A stretch of 64,000 nucleotides of DNA, taken from positions 5,614 to 69,613 of the forward strand of contig CACRXP010000418.1 of NCBI GenBank assembly GCA_902702965.1, written 5' to 3'. Source of the DNA: Spirometra erinaceieuropaei. Lineage: Eukaryota; Platyhelminthes; Cestoda; Diphyllobothriidea; Diphyllobothriidae. A program made the position numbers and the translations under genes. Positions 50,599 to 61,779 of this stretch are shown here, in pieces; position 1 is the first letter of the stretch, and the number at the start of each line of letters is the position of its first letter. The notes below the pieces were generated by a model. That model was not told the origin of the DNA and ran no database searches. It worked only from the letters and a program-made list of their open reading frames with translations.

Positions 50599-52586
50599 GT
50601 GCTAATTCCACCGTTATCCCACACTTTCTTAAAAACAGACTTAAAAAAGTTACGGAAGCAGTTTAAAGATCCTTCTGTGAGTTCATTATCAGTTCATCTA
50701 AGAATCGTTGAAATATTTGAACTAGCTTCGAAAATAAGGCTCGAGCGAGATAGGCGTAGAGAGTCTTTGGCCATTAATGATGTGAATTCTTCTAAATAAG
50801 TTGCTCAGATCTTCCGTCAGAGATCATCTGCTAAGTCCCACCAAGTCATTCCGCCCTTGCTTATTGCAAGTGATGCCTTCATTACAGAAGAGTCAGGCAA
50901 AGCAGAAATTTTAAATTCGTTCTTTGCCAAGCATTTCACCATTGAAACTGATCCGATCCCTTTAATTCCTTCGTTGTCTGATGCTTCTCTTATCTTCATT
51001 AATTTTTCCCCTGAATGTATTCAAAAACTGAATAGTCATCTTCCTAACTCTCACTCAGTAGGTACGGACAATATTCCAAACTCTTTGATAAAACAACTAA
51101 GAGATTTTCCTCCTCTGCTTGGCAAAATCTTTTCAGTATTTCTCGTAAATGGCTTCTTCCCTGACTATTGGAAAACTTCTATTATTATTCCAGTATTTAA
51201 GTCTGGCTGTCGTTCTGACGTACAGAACTATCGAGGTGTCCATAAAACACCCTCTCTCGCCAAAATCTCTGAAAAAATTATCGCCATAAAAATTACCGAA
51301 TTTTGCATAGCTAATCAAGTTATTAGCCCTTCCCAACATGGTTTTTTACCAGATCGCTCTTGTGAAACATGTCATCTGTCGTTTCTCGATCTACTTACCT
51401 CTCTTCGCAATGATCACCTATCTGTTGTCGTAATTTATTTTGATCTTAGTGAAGCCTTTGATAAAGTGCCACATAAAAGACTCTTGGTTAAATTGGAAGC
51501 TATGGGAATTCGCAGTCCACTAATAGACTTTCTCAGGTCATACCTGTCTAATCGTAAACAAAAGGTTTTGGTGGGATCTTCACTTTCCAGTGAAAGTCCT
51601 ATTGTGAGCGGTGTCCTACAAGGTACCGTTTTAGGTCCTCTTTTGTTCTTACTTTACATAAATGATATTTCAGCAGCAGTTAAACATTCTCAATCATTTA
51701 TTTATGCGATGATCTCAAATGTGTATATTCATTCAATAAATCTACGAGCCTTCATTGCCTGGAGCAAATCCATGCTGACTTGCTTGCTCTCTCAGCTTGG
51801 AGCTCAAAATGGCTAATGGAATTCTCTCCGTCTAAATGTCGTTATATGTGTTTTGGACCAGATAGGCTACCCCAACCTGTGGTCTTTCAAGGAACACCTA
51901 TGACTGAATGTACCACCATCAAGGATTTAGGTTTAAGCTACACTAGTAATCTTGATCTCTCGCCGCACTCTGACAAAATTACAGCCAAAGCTGCCCAGAT
52001 TTGTGGCTTTATTTCTTACAATTTCTATCTTCCTGAAATAAAATTAGGGCTCTTTCGTATGTTTGTACTTCCCATTCTCGAGTATTGTTGCCCATTCTTT
52101 GGTTTGATGAATGAAGCCAGTCGTTTAAAAATTGAAAATGTTCAAAGACGTTTTTCAAAAAAACTTTTAGATAGGGAACATCCCAATATCTCCTACTCAG
52201 ATAGGTGCCAACTAACTAACCTAAAATTTTTATGGGTTCGAAGACTAGAAGCGGGCTTCTGTCTCCTCTTTCGCATTAATCATAGTTCAAATTTTCCTCG
52301 GATTTCAGCACTTACCCCTAGTAGTCGCCCATGCAATCTTCGCAACTCGTCTCTAATTATACCTCTTCCAGCGTCCTCCACCTCTAAGCGCTCCCTTTTT
52401 TTCGCTTCCAGGTATACTTTCCTCTGGAATAACCTTCCAATAAATATAAGATCTTCAGAAAATCTACACACCTTTAAGAGAAGGCTACGCCTTTATCTGA
52501 ATACTGACCCGATTAAACTTTTCTTTTCCTCATCCTTCCCAGACAACTTTTTCTATGACACTGAGAAAGGGCCACCGGGAATTTAG
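50599..52586 (+). pseudogene. LINE Y reverse transcriptase (frameshifted)
   Basis: Frame 50857-51816 carries NYRGVHKTPSLAKISEKI, QHGFLPDRSCETCHL, FDLSEAFDKVPHKRLL and LQGTVLGPLLFLLYINDIS. One base is missing at about 51707, so FIYADDLKC becomes FIYAMISN. The frame 51780-52586 restores the sequence (FSPSKCRYMCFG, GLSYTSNLDLS, VLPILEYCCPFFGLMNEAS) to the end EKGPPGI. Catalytic box thus broken by a single deletion. Confidence 0.9.
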
Positions 52587-52699
52587 CATGCCGCTATTAA
52601 ATTTCCGTATCTGTTCACGTTTCATTCTTTTATGAGCAGTCTCGCTACCTAAGATTCCTCACCAGAAATGTTAATTATTCCAATTTTTTAGTTCATGCA

Positions 52700-53350
52700 T
52701 CGTGCCCTCACAGAATGCACGCCATCGACGCTCTTGGCGAAACCTTTAGTGTTCGCCATATACTAGTAGTTTGGTCGCATCTCCCTTCCCCCATCCTCGG
52801 TTGGACTCGGATGAATGTAATCGACCGCATCTGGGTTCCTATCGCCTCGAGACTGATCTTCATGATGCCCTCATTGAATGCGCTTCATCGATGCTCTTGG
52901 CGAAGCCTTCTATATTAGCCATATACTAGTAATCTGGTCGCATCTCATTTGCCTATCCTCGGATGGACTCTGATGAATGTAACAAACCGCATCTGGGTCC
53001 TTTTCGCCTCAAGACTGGTTGTCATCGTGCCCTTGCAGAATGCGCTCCATCGGCGATCTTGACAAAGCCTTCTATATTCGCCATATACTAGTAGATTGGT
53101 CGCATCTCCCTTCCCCCCATGTTCCCCCTATGTTCGGATGGACTCGGTTGAATGAAACCGACCGCATCTGGGTTCTTGTCGCCTCGAGACTGGTTGTCAT
53201 CATGCCCTTACAGAATGCGCTCCATCGGCGGTCTTGTCAAAGCCGTCTATATTCGCCATATACTAGTAGTCTGGTCGCATCTCCCCCCATGTTCGGATGG
53301 ACTCGGTTGAATGAAACTGACCGCATCTTGGTTCCTATCGGCTTGAGACT
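52700..53350 (+). repeat. 3'UTR tandem repeat of LINE Y, four units of about 163 bp
   Basis: The block CGCCATATACTAGTAG-TGGTCGCATCTC...CGCATCTGGGT-CCT-TCGCCTCGAGACTGG recurs with TACTAG anchors at 52761, 52924, 53087 and 53261 (steps 163, 163, 174). Frames 52715-52918 and 53019-53558 merely translate it. Single units are present in related 3' ends near 59.97 and 62.04 kb. Confidence 0.85.
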
Positions 53351-53757
53351 GGTTTTCAATTTCGGCACTTATTTTTCTTATTCAAGGCGATACAGGCCAG
53401 TCCTGACCGACCCGCCTACGTACCATTTTATGAAATCCGTTACACAATGCCATATACAGCTGACATCTATTTCGGCCATGTTGATGTCGGGCTTTATTCC
53501 ATTTTGTACCGCCACATGCAGGCCAGTCCTCCCTTTTTTTCTGATGCTATTTTTCTGAGGGGTTTTTTTCTCCTGATAAATTACTACAATCATTTTTAAA
53601 TTTTGCTTTGGAGTTTTTTTTTCACCCCTCGTTTTTTTTTCATTTTCATTTTGCTTAACGGACTTCTAATCTCAAAAACTATTCATTGCACTTTGTGCAG
53701 ATTTTGCCTACAGCGTCTAAAATTTGCATGTAAATTTATTTTTACTTGCTTTGATGG

Positions 53758-53771
53758 GACCCCGACGGGTC
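53758..53771 (+). other. Conserved 3'-terminal hairpin of LINE Y
   Basis: GACCC, loop CGAC, GGGTC, followed by TTTAATAAAAA and the simple tail. Counterparts at 60476-60489 and 62531-62544 keep the pairing. Confidence 0.7.
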
Positions 53772-53806
53772 TTTAATAAAAATAATTGAATTGAATTGAA
53801 TTGAAA

Positions 53807-54319
53807 AAGATTATCCCCTACTGGAGAACGTACAATAAAGAGTGACCAAGTTAGTCGGCGGATTAAGTAGCTTACATTTTGAGAGACGGTTGGAAAAGCA
53901 AAAAATATTTCCCCTCTCTTTTAGACAATACAGAGGGAATATGATCATGGCCTTCAGGATCGTCCGAGGGTTGGACTGTGCTCTTCAGTTTGACGATTTC
54001 TTCGAACTGGCGCGGACGACAAATCTTCGAGGACACCAATACAAATTGAAGACGAAATACGCCAAACTCGAGTTGCGGGCCAAATTCTTCTCCCACCGGC
54101 TGGTTGAGGGGTGGAACAAATTGCCGAATTCCGCTGTCTTAGCGGAAAACGTTGAAACCTTCAAAAGAAAACTAGACGAATTTGTGCTTGACTGTCAAAT
54201 ATTTACATGATATCAATGACTGATATAACTGCTACGTATATATCTGCATTTTTTTTCATAGGTCTATCTGTAAATAGGGTTTTCCAAGGCTCTGCCTCTC
54301 TCTCTCTCTCTCATATATA
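53807..54319 (+). mobile_element. LINE family F copy, right part (middle level of nest)
   Basis: Resumes with KDYPLLENVQ, a stop, then RVTKLVGGLSSLHFERRLEK and the RT C-terminus, followed by a short 3'UTR (TGTAAATAGGG...GGCTCTGCC) and a (TC)n(AT)n tail at about 54296-54319. Confidence 0.85.
53842..54210 (+). pseudogene. LINE F RT C-terminal part
   Basis: 122 codons: TKLVGGLSSLHFERRL, FPLSFRQYRGNMIMAFRIV, LQFDDFFELARTTNLRGHQ, SHRLVEGWNKLPNSAVLA, ending in TGA. Completes the frame left at 47.73 kb. Confidence 0.85.
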
Positions 54320-54329
54320 TACTGAATCT

Positions 54330-54621
54330 TCCGCTCATTGACACTCTCACAGCGAGAGATCGGTCTCATGCGACGAGCAACTCCTCCGTGGCGATTCCGC
54401 CGCCTCTTTGCCATACATCTAAGCGCTCCCTCCTTTTTGCTTCCAAATATGCCTTCCTTTGGAATTATCTTCCGCCAGAAATTAGGTCATCGCCTAAGTT
54501 ACTGGTATTCAAGTCAAAATTACGTAAACACCTTACACCGAAAAGCATAAGGGCACTTTTAACGGTCTAATTTCCGAACACTCAGCTTATTGACTTCGAG
54601 AAGGGTCCTCCTGGGATTTAG
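54330..54621 (+). mobile_element. LINE family Y copy, right part (outer level of nest)
   Basis: NLPLIDTLTARDRSHATSNS, then TSKRSLLFASKYAFLWNYLP, then KGPPGI and TAG at 54619-54621: the end of the RT frame left at 46.19 kb. A few bases later the reverse-oriented LINE X begins. Confidence 0.85.
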
Positions 54622-54634
54622 TAGAATAGGTTTA

Positions 54635-57320
54635 TGCATATGTATATTGAAGGGTTACAGGCAGAGCCCTTGACCCTATTTATGTACAGTGCTTTCGCAG
54701 ATTCATACTCAAAAATAAAATTAAACTGCAGGCGTTTAAAATGTGAGTGGGTCACAGTTCAATCATAATCATAAGGTAGTGCATGCGGTCTCTGCAAATT
54801 AGTGCGGAAGATTGTATATGACAGATTTTACAAAACTGGCTGTGCATAGTCATGCTGCACAAGCCGATTTCTGTCGAAAACTAGACGAACAAGTTTTATT
54901 TTAAACACACAAACTGTGTCAGCCGTCACCATCTCACTTGGAAGCGAGTTCCACGGTCTGTAAACCCGATGGTTGAATGAAAATTTTCGTCGGTCTAAAC
55001 GCGTGCGCTCATTCCCGACTTTGTATGCATGGCCGCGTAGTTGGTTTGTACCGGCGAACTCAAAGAAGTCCTCTGCTCTTAATGAGCAACCCTGGCCGCG
55101 AACAATCCGGAAGGTCCAGAGTAGACTGCAGTTTATTTGTCTATAAGAGAGAGGGAATAGGCCAAGGAAAGTCAGCCTCTCCTGATAAGACAATTGTTTC
55201 AGACCGTCGACCATCTTTGTCGCTCTGCGTTGCACCTGTTCGAGTAAGTTGGTATCCTTCCTCATCCATGGTGAGGCTGCTGGCATTCCATACTCTAGAT
55301 GAGGTCTTACAAAGACACCAAAGAGTCTTTCGAAGAGTTCGGGAGGAAATATTTTAAATGCACGTCTGATCCAGTGTAGAGTAGTAGTTGCCTTCTGGAC
55401 CATCTTTCTGCAGTGTTCTGATGGCGATAGATTTGTGGTCGTCCATACACCCAGATCTCTGTGTCTTTCCACAGTTTCTAACCTCGTTCCGTCAATATAG
55501 TACTGGTGTTTGGGACAGGCATTGCGGCCGGTGTTCAGGTGCAAAACCACGCATTTGGACACGTTAAACATCAAAAGCCATCTGTTCGACCAAGCGCACA
55601 GTTTGTTGATGTTCGACTGTAACTTCTCTGCGTCATCATCACACTTGACTTCACTTCATATTTTTATGTCATCCGCGAACATGAGAGCCTCGCAATTCAC
55701 TTCGCTGATACAGTCATTAACATAAATCAGGAAGAGTAGTGGGCCTAAGACAGAACCCTGTGGGACACCACTTTCCACCTTTACCCATTCCGAGGTAGAA
55801 TTACTAACGACGACTCTTTGTAGTCTGGAGGACAGGAAACTCCTGATCCATTTAAACATTCTCCCTTGAATCCCTACATCCCAGATCTTTTGTAAAAGAA
55901 GCCTGTGTGGGACACTGTCAAAGGCCTTCTTTAAGTCAAAAAATATGACATCTACTGGAAAACCCTTATCGGAAGCTCGTGTCCATTTCTCGTGCGAGTA
56001 AAGAACGCTCGTTAGGCAGGAGCGCCCTGGACGAAAGCCGTGCTGGGCATCGCACAATATTTTGTTCTGTTCCAGGTATTTCATCAAGTGTCTTTTGACA
56101 ATGCGTTCCATTATTTTACACGCGATGCAAGTAAGACTGACAGGACGATAATTTCCGCAGTCAAGTCTTGAGCCTCCTTTATGGATCGGAGTAATGAGTG
56201 CGCACTTCCATTCCTCCGGTAGCTCGCCGTCTTCAAATGACTTTTGAAATATTGCGGATAAGGGTTTGCACAGTTCATTAGCAAGTTCACGAAGTACTAG
56301 GGCGGGAATTCTATCTGGGCCAGGCGATTTAGCAGGTTTCAGCCGGAGTAGCTCGGCCCTAACTATGGTAGATGAAAAGAGTGGTTCCTCGGTTAAGGAG
56401 GGTAGGGAGGGGATAGGATGGGGAAGGGTACTGGGAGGAGAGGTTGGTTGGCGAATGGAGGGATGGGCAATTATAGCACTAGGTTCTCGGGTGAAGACTG
56501 ACTGAAAGAAGTCGGAAAGGAGGGATGCTTTAACCTGGTCATCAATCTCCACTTTTCCATCTGCAGACCTGAGGGCAGGGATGAGCTTTTGAGTCCTTTT
56601 AGTACTTCGTATATAACCATATAGAATTTTCGGATGCTCCAACGAATTTTGAAGTATGTTCAGTTCAAACTTCTTTCGCAGCTTTGAGGCCTCACTTTTA
56701 CAGACGTTTCGTTGCCGCTTATAGTCCTTTAAGTGTTCGTCGGAGCCAGTTAGTCTGTAACGCCTCCACAGACGATTCCTTTTTCTGAAAGAGGCCTTCA
56801 AGTCCGGGTTTATCCATTTTGGGCGGTTTGTGATTTTCTTTCTTCTGAGAGGACAATTGGAATAAACAATCTCTTTCAGTAAGGAACTGAAAGTATTCCA
56901 GTTATCGTTTGCTCGACCATTCAGTTCAGTCTCCCATGATATAGCTGCCGCTTCCCTCCTCATGAGAGGATAGTCCCCTTTCCAAATGTTTCTCTCCCAC
57001 CTCTCGGGTTGGACGGGTTTGGAAAACAGTGAGTATTCAAAGTAGAGCGTGATGTGGTCGCTTGACCCTAATGGCTGTCGGTCCCGCAGGTCTAACACAT
57101 TTTCCTCCTCTCGGGTAAAAATAAGATCAAGGCAGTTCGACTGCAGCAATTCCCTGACCCGTGTTCCAAAGGTAACATTCTGGCAGAGAAGTTTGTCCGT
57201 TGCCCATTGAAGTAGTTTGTGATTAAAGCTGTCTTGCGGCCCTTCTGCAGTCCACGTTAGCCAATCAGTGCCAGGAGCCCTTTGGGCACTGTCAGTCCCC
57301 TTTGAACTCAGGAAAAAAAC
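54635..57320 (-). mobile_element. LINE family X, longer copy
   Basis: On the - strand from the end of the endonuclease to a 3'UTR identical in plan to the 40-41 kb copy (CCTGTAACCCTTCAATATACAT). 5'-truncated within the endonuclease. It sits immediately after the stop codon of the outer LINE Y copy, so it probably landed in that element's 3'UTR. Confidence 0.9.
54828..55574 (-). pseudogene. LINE X RT thumb and C-terminal region
   Basis: Same frame as the preceding segment, separated only by the TGA at 55656-55658. MMFNVSKCVVLHLNTG, HRDLGVWTTTNLSPSEHC, VRPHLEYGMPAASPWM, QRRATKMVDGLKQLSYQE. 248 codons, nearly identical to 40427-41173. Confidence 0.9.
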
Positions 57321-57386
57321 CCAAAACAAACTCATCAATTTCAACTGCACTTTGACTTCATTTGTTTCGGGTGTCTGTTTAGCCAA
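55656..57386 (-). pseudogene. LINE X endonuclease end and reverse transcriptase
   Basis: A 576-codon frame. Residues about 40-130 are the endonuclease end (GTDWLTWTAEGPQDS, NCLDLIFTREEENV, GSSDHITLYF). A basic linker follows (RPKWINPDLKASFRKRNRLW), then RT motifs LKPAKSPGPDRIPA, CALITPIHKGGSRLDCGNYR, QHGFRPGRSCLTSV, FFDLKKAFDSVPH, GVPQGSVLGPLLFLIYVND and MFADDIKI, then TGA. RT catalytic residues are intact. The first 30 or so residues (VKVQLKLMSLFWVFF) are probably flanking DNA. Confidence 0.9.
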
Positions 57387-57399
57387 AAGAGCGCGAATT

Positions 57400-58250
57400 G
57401 AGAGTTTGTTTTAAGTTAAAAAACCTCAGTTCTAGGGGAAAATAATAACAAAAGTTTTAAAAAATAACGATATGTACAATATAAAAATTGATGTTTGCAG
57501 TTTGGTAGTTTTTGGGGGCATGAATAATATGTCCTTCATGGCAATTGAAGAACTTTGTTATCGGCCTGACCTTGAAAGTATTTTCCTGTTGGGTAAATTT
57601 CGGTGTGCTCTAGTTGCTGGTTTGTAACGTCCCTTGGTACGAACAGAGTTGTTTGAATGTCGGGACACTTTTGGCGCGCGGACCTGGGATGGAGATGGCG
57701 TAACTGCGTGATGGCGAAGACGGCCGGTGTTCCTTCCTCTCGCTACCGCCGACCTCCTCCCGCAACGAACCGCTGCTCTCGACTCTCTCTCGCTCTCTTT
57801 CTCAACGTCGGCTCCCCCTCGGCCCTTCCCTGCAGTTGCCCACAGCGCTGCATCCCAACCGGCTGTTTAGCTAGTATCTCAGGGTCGTCTATCCATCCAG
57901 ACAGGTCACTTATTCGCTGTTCCTCGTTGCACATGTACATTGACATTTGTTATATACATTCTCCATATCATGTTGTTCCATTACACTATGTCCATACTCG
58001 ACGTACTCTATTCTTCCGAGTGTAAACGAGTTTCGAGGATGTTAACAGTTCGGTTCAGGTCTACCTCTGCCAGGATCTCTTCTCGGCGTTTCCTTACTCT
58101 GGTGTGTGCTACCCTTGACGTCCTCGGCCGCTACTGGTTGTCAGTCTATCTGGCCAGCTGTAAGGGGGCGGTCGCACAGTTCCTACGTGTTTTTCGGGAG
58201 GCTTACCATCGTTGTCTGGACTAAGAGCTGGAAAAGATGAATATATATCA
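57400..58250. other. Unclassified; possible LINE 5' or dispersed sequence
   Basis: Frames of 122 and 94 codons on + and 67 on - (RISDLSGWIDDPEILAKQPV) overlap. I cannot name a domain. The region lies between LINEs in opposite orientations and may be another element end. Confidence 0.3.
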
Positions 58251-58669
58251 GGAGTAAGAAGCATTCAATGGTAAGTCACAATCAAAACTGTCAAACTACT
58301 ATTGAATCCTGGATCATATTGTTCTTGTTAATGTGAAATTATAGGATTAGTGGTCGACTGTTTACTATGAGCTAATATAGTTCTATATATGTTTAATATG
58401 GCCTTAATATAGACATAAGCACGACTAATATGCAGGGTTTTATCGAAGGATGTATTTTTATTAGCTTCATAAGGGATATTTAGTGTCAGGTGATATAGCT
58501 GATGAAAACGAGAAATTTAGAAGAGAAAGAATATAACTATCTGTTCTGTGTTTATCAATGATGTTATCTTTTATAAATTTGATTATTTTTAGTGCTATAT
58601 TCCGGTATTATTCAAGCGGCTGGCATCATCAGAGCCCTTTTGGACCAAATTCTATATCAAAGAATTGAC

Positions 58670-59158
58670 TTAAAAATGTCCTATCTTATTCAAAAATAAA
58701 TCTGTATTGTTATTTGAAAGGAATTTCTTAGTTTTTATTTTAGACTCGATTAGGGTTCGACTTTTCCGGATAGAACTTGGAAGAGAATTCCAGATAGTCG
58801 CATATCTTATGGAGTAGAAATTTGACCGTTGGGACTTTGTGAATTTGGGAATCCTTATAATATCCTCGTTATTTCTGGTGTTTCTAGGGGCGGTTTGGTT
58901 GGTAAATGAATTCATTTTGAGAATATCTTGGTCGTGGGTGACCTTGAATAGGAAGTTTAGACCATTTTGAAGTCTTCTGATCCAGAGTGGTCGAAGACCG
59001 TATTTATGATATAGTTCTAAGTATGAAGCCTGGATGCCATGACTTCTAGATAAAGATCTAGTAAAACGTCTCTGAATGCCTTCTAGTTTCTTTCGGCCGT
59101 CTGAGGGCATTATGCCGAAGAAAATTGAACAATAATCTAGGAGAGTTAAAACACACAT
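58670..59158 (-). pseudogene. LINE RT C-terminal region
   Basis: 162 codons: LTLLDYCSIFFGIMPSDGRK, IQRRFTRSLSRSHGI, LRPLWIRRLQNGLNFLFKV, RSNFYSIRYATIWNSLPSSI. Equivalent to LEYCCPFFGLM...LWVRRLEAGFCLLFR of family Y, but only distantly similar. Confidence 0.8.
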
Positions 59159-59544
59159 CTTGAAAAGTTCTATCCTTAGTGTATTTAAGGTGAAATTTTC
59201 GCATATGAATCCACACAGGCGAGTGGCTTTCGGTGATATTTGTTGGACGTGGGGAGATAAATCAAGGGTATTTGTATAGCTGAGATCTTAATCTTTCACC
59301 GATTGGGTCTCTGGTATTTCATTATCCTCGAATATTATGAGGGGAAGTTTTTGTGGGCCAAATATCAGGAGATGGCATTTTTCGGGTGAAAAGGCATCTG
59401 CCACTGACTACTCCATTCGCTGAGTTTTCTGAGATCAGTTTCAATCGTTCTATGAATATTGGCTACTGTATTCCCGTTATATTCATATGCATGTTTAAGG
59501 TCGTCCGCATATAAAAACGTCTTAGTTGAGACAGATATGGACGA

Positions 59545-59799
59545 TTAGTCGTGAATATATATAAGAAATAGAAGGGGGCCTAGGATAGTGCCTTGAAGTA
59601 CGCCACTGGTAATAGGGGATGGTTCTGAGACTACGTTTCGAATTTGCACCACTTGGTATCGGTTTTGAAGATAGGATTTAAGAAAATCGAGAAGGGGCGG
59701 CCTAATTCCATGACTTTTTAGCTTTATCAGTAGTCTTTTATGGGGGGCTTTGTCAAAGGTCTTTCTTAGATCGAAGTATATTGAAGCTACTGTTATCAA
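59545..59799 (-). pseudogene. LINE RT fragment (fingers to palm)
   Basis: 84 codons with FDLRKTFDKAPHKRLLIKLK, PPLLDFLKSYLQNRYQVV and SGVLQGTILGPLLFLIYIHD. The stop that follows replaces the residue after D. Confidence 0.8.
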
Positions 59800-59879
59800 G
59801 TGGTAACCCTCAATTATATCATTAGAAACCCCGGTTTTTAATTGGTTTCTAAATCCACTGCTATCACCCCTCCCCGATA

Positions 59880-60510
59880 GCGACGATGTTCGCGGCTCTT
59901 GATGTCATCTCCCGCATTTCGACCTCATGGGGTCTGTGGGCGTTCACGGCGGAACCCTCAGTATTCGCCGTCTACTAGTAGTTTGGTCGCACCTCCTTTC
60001 CACGCTCCTCGGCTGGGCTCGAAGCGTACTGTGGCCGATCGCGCCTGGGTTCCTCTCGTCTGGCCTCTTTGAGGCGAATAGTCTCATCCGGCGTATCAAT
60101 CCTGCCCTGACGATGCTAGTTCTGAATCCCGTATACAATTCCACATGTAGGCCAGTCCTCTCCGACCCGCATGCGTACCGCTCAAGGCTGACATTTATTT
60201 CTGCCCTGACGATGTCCGATTATAAAACGTTATATACCGCCACATGTAGGCCAGTCCTGCCCGAATTCTTCTGTTATAATTTTCTAGTGAGGGTTTTTTC
60301 TCTTGTAAAATTACTCCAGTCATTTTTCAAATTTGAAGTGGAGTTTTTTATCATCGCTCGCTAACCATTTTTCTTAATGGACTACAAATTCGGAAACTAT
60401 GAATTGCATTTTGTACAGATTCTGCCTACCTCGTCTAAAATTCGTTTATAAATTTATTTTAACTTGCTTTGATGGGATTCCGACGGGTCTTTAATAAAAA
60501 ATTATTATTA
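59880..60510 (+). mobile_element. 3' end of a LINE Y-type element (3'UTR only)
   Basis: One unit of the CTACTAGTAG-TTGGTCGCACC repeat, CCACATGTAGGCCAGTCCT twice, then CTTGCTTTGATGGGATTCCGACGGGTCTTTAATAAAAA and (ATT)n. Same order as the LINE Y 3'UTR at 53.3-53.8 kb. The frame 59927-60364 is not a gene. It might be the displaced 3'UTR of the outer copy ending at 54621. Confidence 0.75.
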
Positions 60511-60825
60511 TGACAAGGTCGACCGACGGAACGCCTTCTCGTGGAGTTTCGTTGGAGTCTGGACTTTCTACTGCAGTTGTGCTCTCAGAAACTGTTGGAA
60601 TATTTAAATGCGGAAGAGGTACTAATATGCTGAAAAACTACTGCACATATGATCAAGATTGTATGCGTGGTGGCAGTTTACGCCTAGCTTAAGCACACTA
60701 GTGGTTTTGCGCCGCTTTTCAGAATTACTGCTGTAAAATGAGTACTATTGTTCTATGGGATATGGATAGGTAGCTGAAGGGGGAAGCCTTATGCTTCAGT
60801 CATACTGATTCAGTTTTCTTGAAGC

Positions 60826-61440
60826 AGGTTTACCGGAATCTCACCAGCACCGGGAGATTTATATTCCTTCATAGTTTCCATTTCTTTAGAAGCCCGTTCT
60901 TCTCAAAACAGAATATTTTCTATAGCTGATGCCCCCATGTTCTCATAAACAAGTTATGTGAAGTCCACTTCACCTATAACAACAGACTAGTTGAATAAAG
61001 AAAAATATTCAGCTTTGTTTGTACTATCTGATGTCTTGAGACCCTCCTCATTCCTCTTAACAGGGATCGGCTTCCTGTTATGTGCGCCCTCTCGCAGGTA
61101 ATTGTAAAAGGGACTAGGCTATTTAATGGCTGGGTGGAGAAAAATACGCTTAAACAAGTAGGCCTTTGACCATGTTCTTCTGGGCTTTGTAGTCTTCAAA
61201 GGCTGCATTTCCGTTGTTTCCACGAAACCTCTTCCATAGCAATACTTTCGTTCCGACCAATGTCTTAACTTTCATGATGGCCACTGAGGCTGATTCATCT
61301 TCCCGGCCTTCGTGAGGCGCAACAAACAAGCGTAACTTAAATAACTTCCATCCCTTGGTGATGCTTCCAGAAAGCAGAGCATCCAAGTCTATCCGCAGCG
61401 CATCAACTCTCATCGAAAATATCCTTGCCATATTTTTGAC
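60826..61440 (-). pseudogene. Decayed LINE ORF2 segment (linker to early RT)
   Basis: On the - strand the open frame 61431-61150 (DALLSGSITKGWKLFKLRLF, LLWKRFRGNNGNAAFEDYKA) is the basic linker between endonuclease and RT. Further down, after stops, come PIPVKRNEEG-like and SPGAGEIPVNLLQE-like sequence, the start of the RT. Too damaged to assign to a family. Confidence 0.55.
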
Positions 61441-61779
61441 TTCCTTTTTGTTTATTGTATAAGGTACATAATGTAGAGAGCATCCTCAAAAATGAACTGT
61501 ATGATCACATCGATCGCGCAGATGTAGGCAGTAAACCTCGTATATACTGTCAGAATCTACTGCTCAGACGATATCCAGACAATTAACTCCTTGGTCCTCG
61601 CGCGCGCTTGTTGGAACTAAAATATACTAGATGAGGGGAGCTTCATATGTTGGTTATAAGTGACGGTAGTTGGAGATATACTTTGAATACTTCGTCCGCA
61701 TATTACGTCCTTAAATACTGGGTGCACTGAAGTTACTCATGAGAGCGGAATGAAGTCGGGGGCTGCGCCTTGCTCTGAA

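Larger units (their letters stand above)
47736..53806 (+). mobile_element. LINE family Y, nearly full length (inner level of nest)
   Basis: About 6.1 kb: 5'UTR (47736-48465), ORF1 (48466 to about 49713), ORF2 with endonuclease and RT (about 49740-52586), a 3'UTR with four tandem repeats, a terminal hairpin GACCC-CGAC-GGGTC, TTTAATAAAAA and an (ATTGA)n tail ending near 53806. The flanks (AWCP at the left, KDYPLLENVQ at the right) are two halves of the same LINE F frame. No clear target duplication. The exact 5' boundary is uncertain by some 30 bp. Confidence 0.85.
58260..59860 (-). mobile_element. LINE, third RT family related to Y, 5'-truncated
   Basis: On the - strand: RT from ASIYFDLRKTFDKAPHKRLL to LQGTILGPLLFLIYIHD (59799-59545), then a stop, LYADDLKHAYEYN (YADD intact), several stops and frame changes, and the C-terminal part (58670-59158). 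The stretch to about 58260 is likely 3'UTR. Confidence 0.8.

Noticed and set aside
53019..53558. 179-codon + frame as a gene
   Set aside because: It translates the tandem 3'UTR repeats of LINE Y; the apparent repeated peptide is a by-product of the DNA repeat.
59927..60364. 145-codon + frame as a gene
   Set aside because: Lies in a LINE Y-type 3'UTR and shares its repeat unit and terminal hairpin region.
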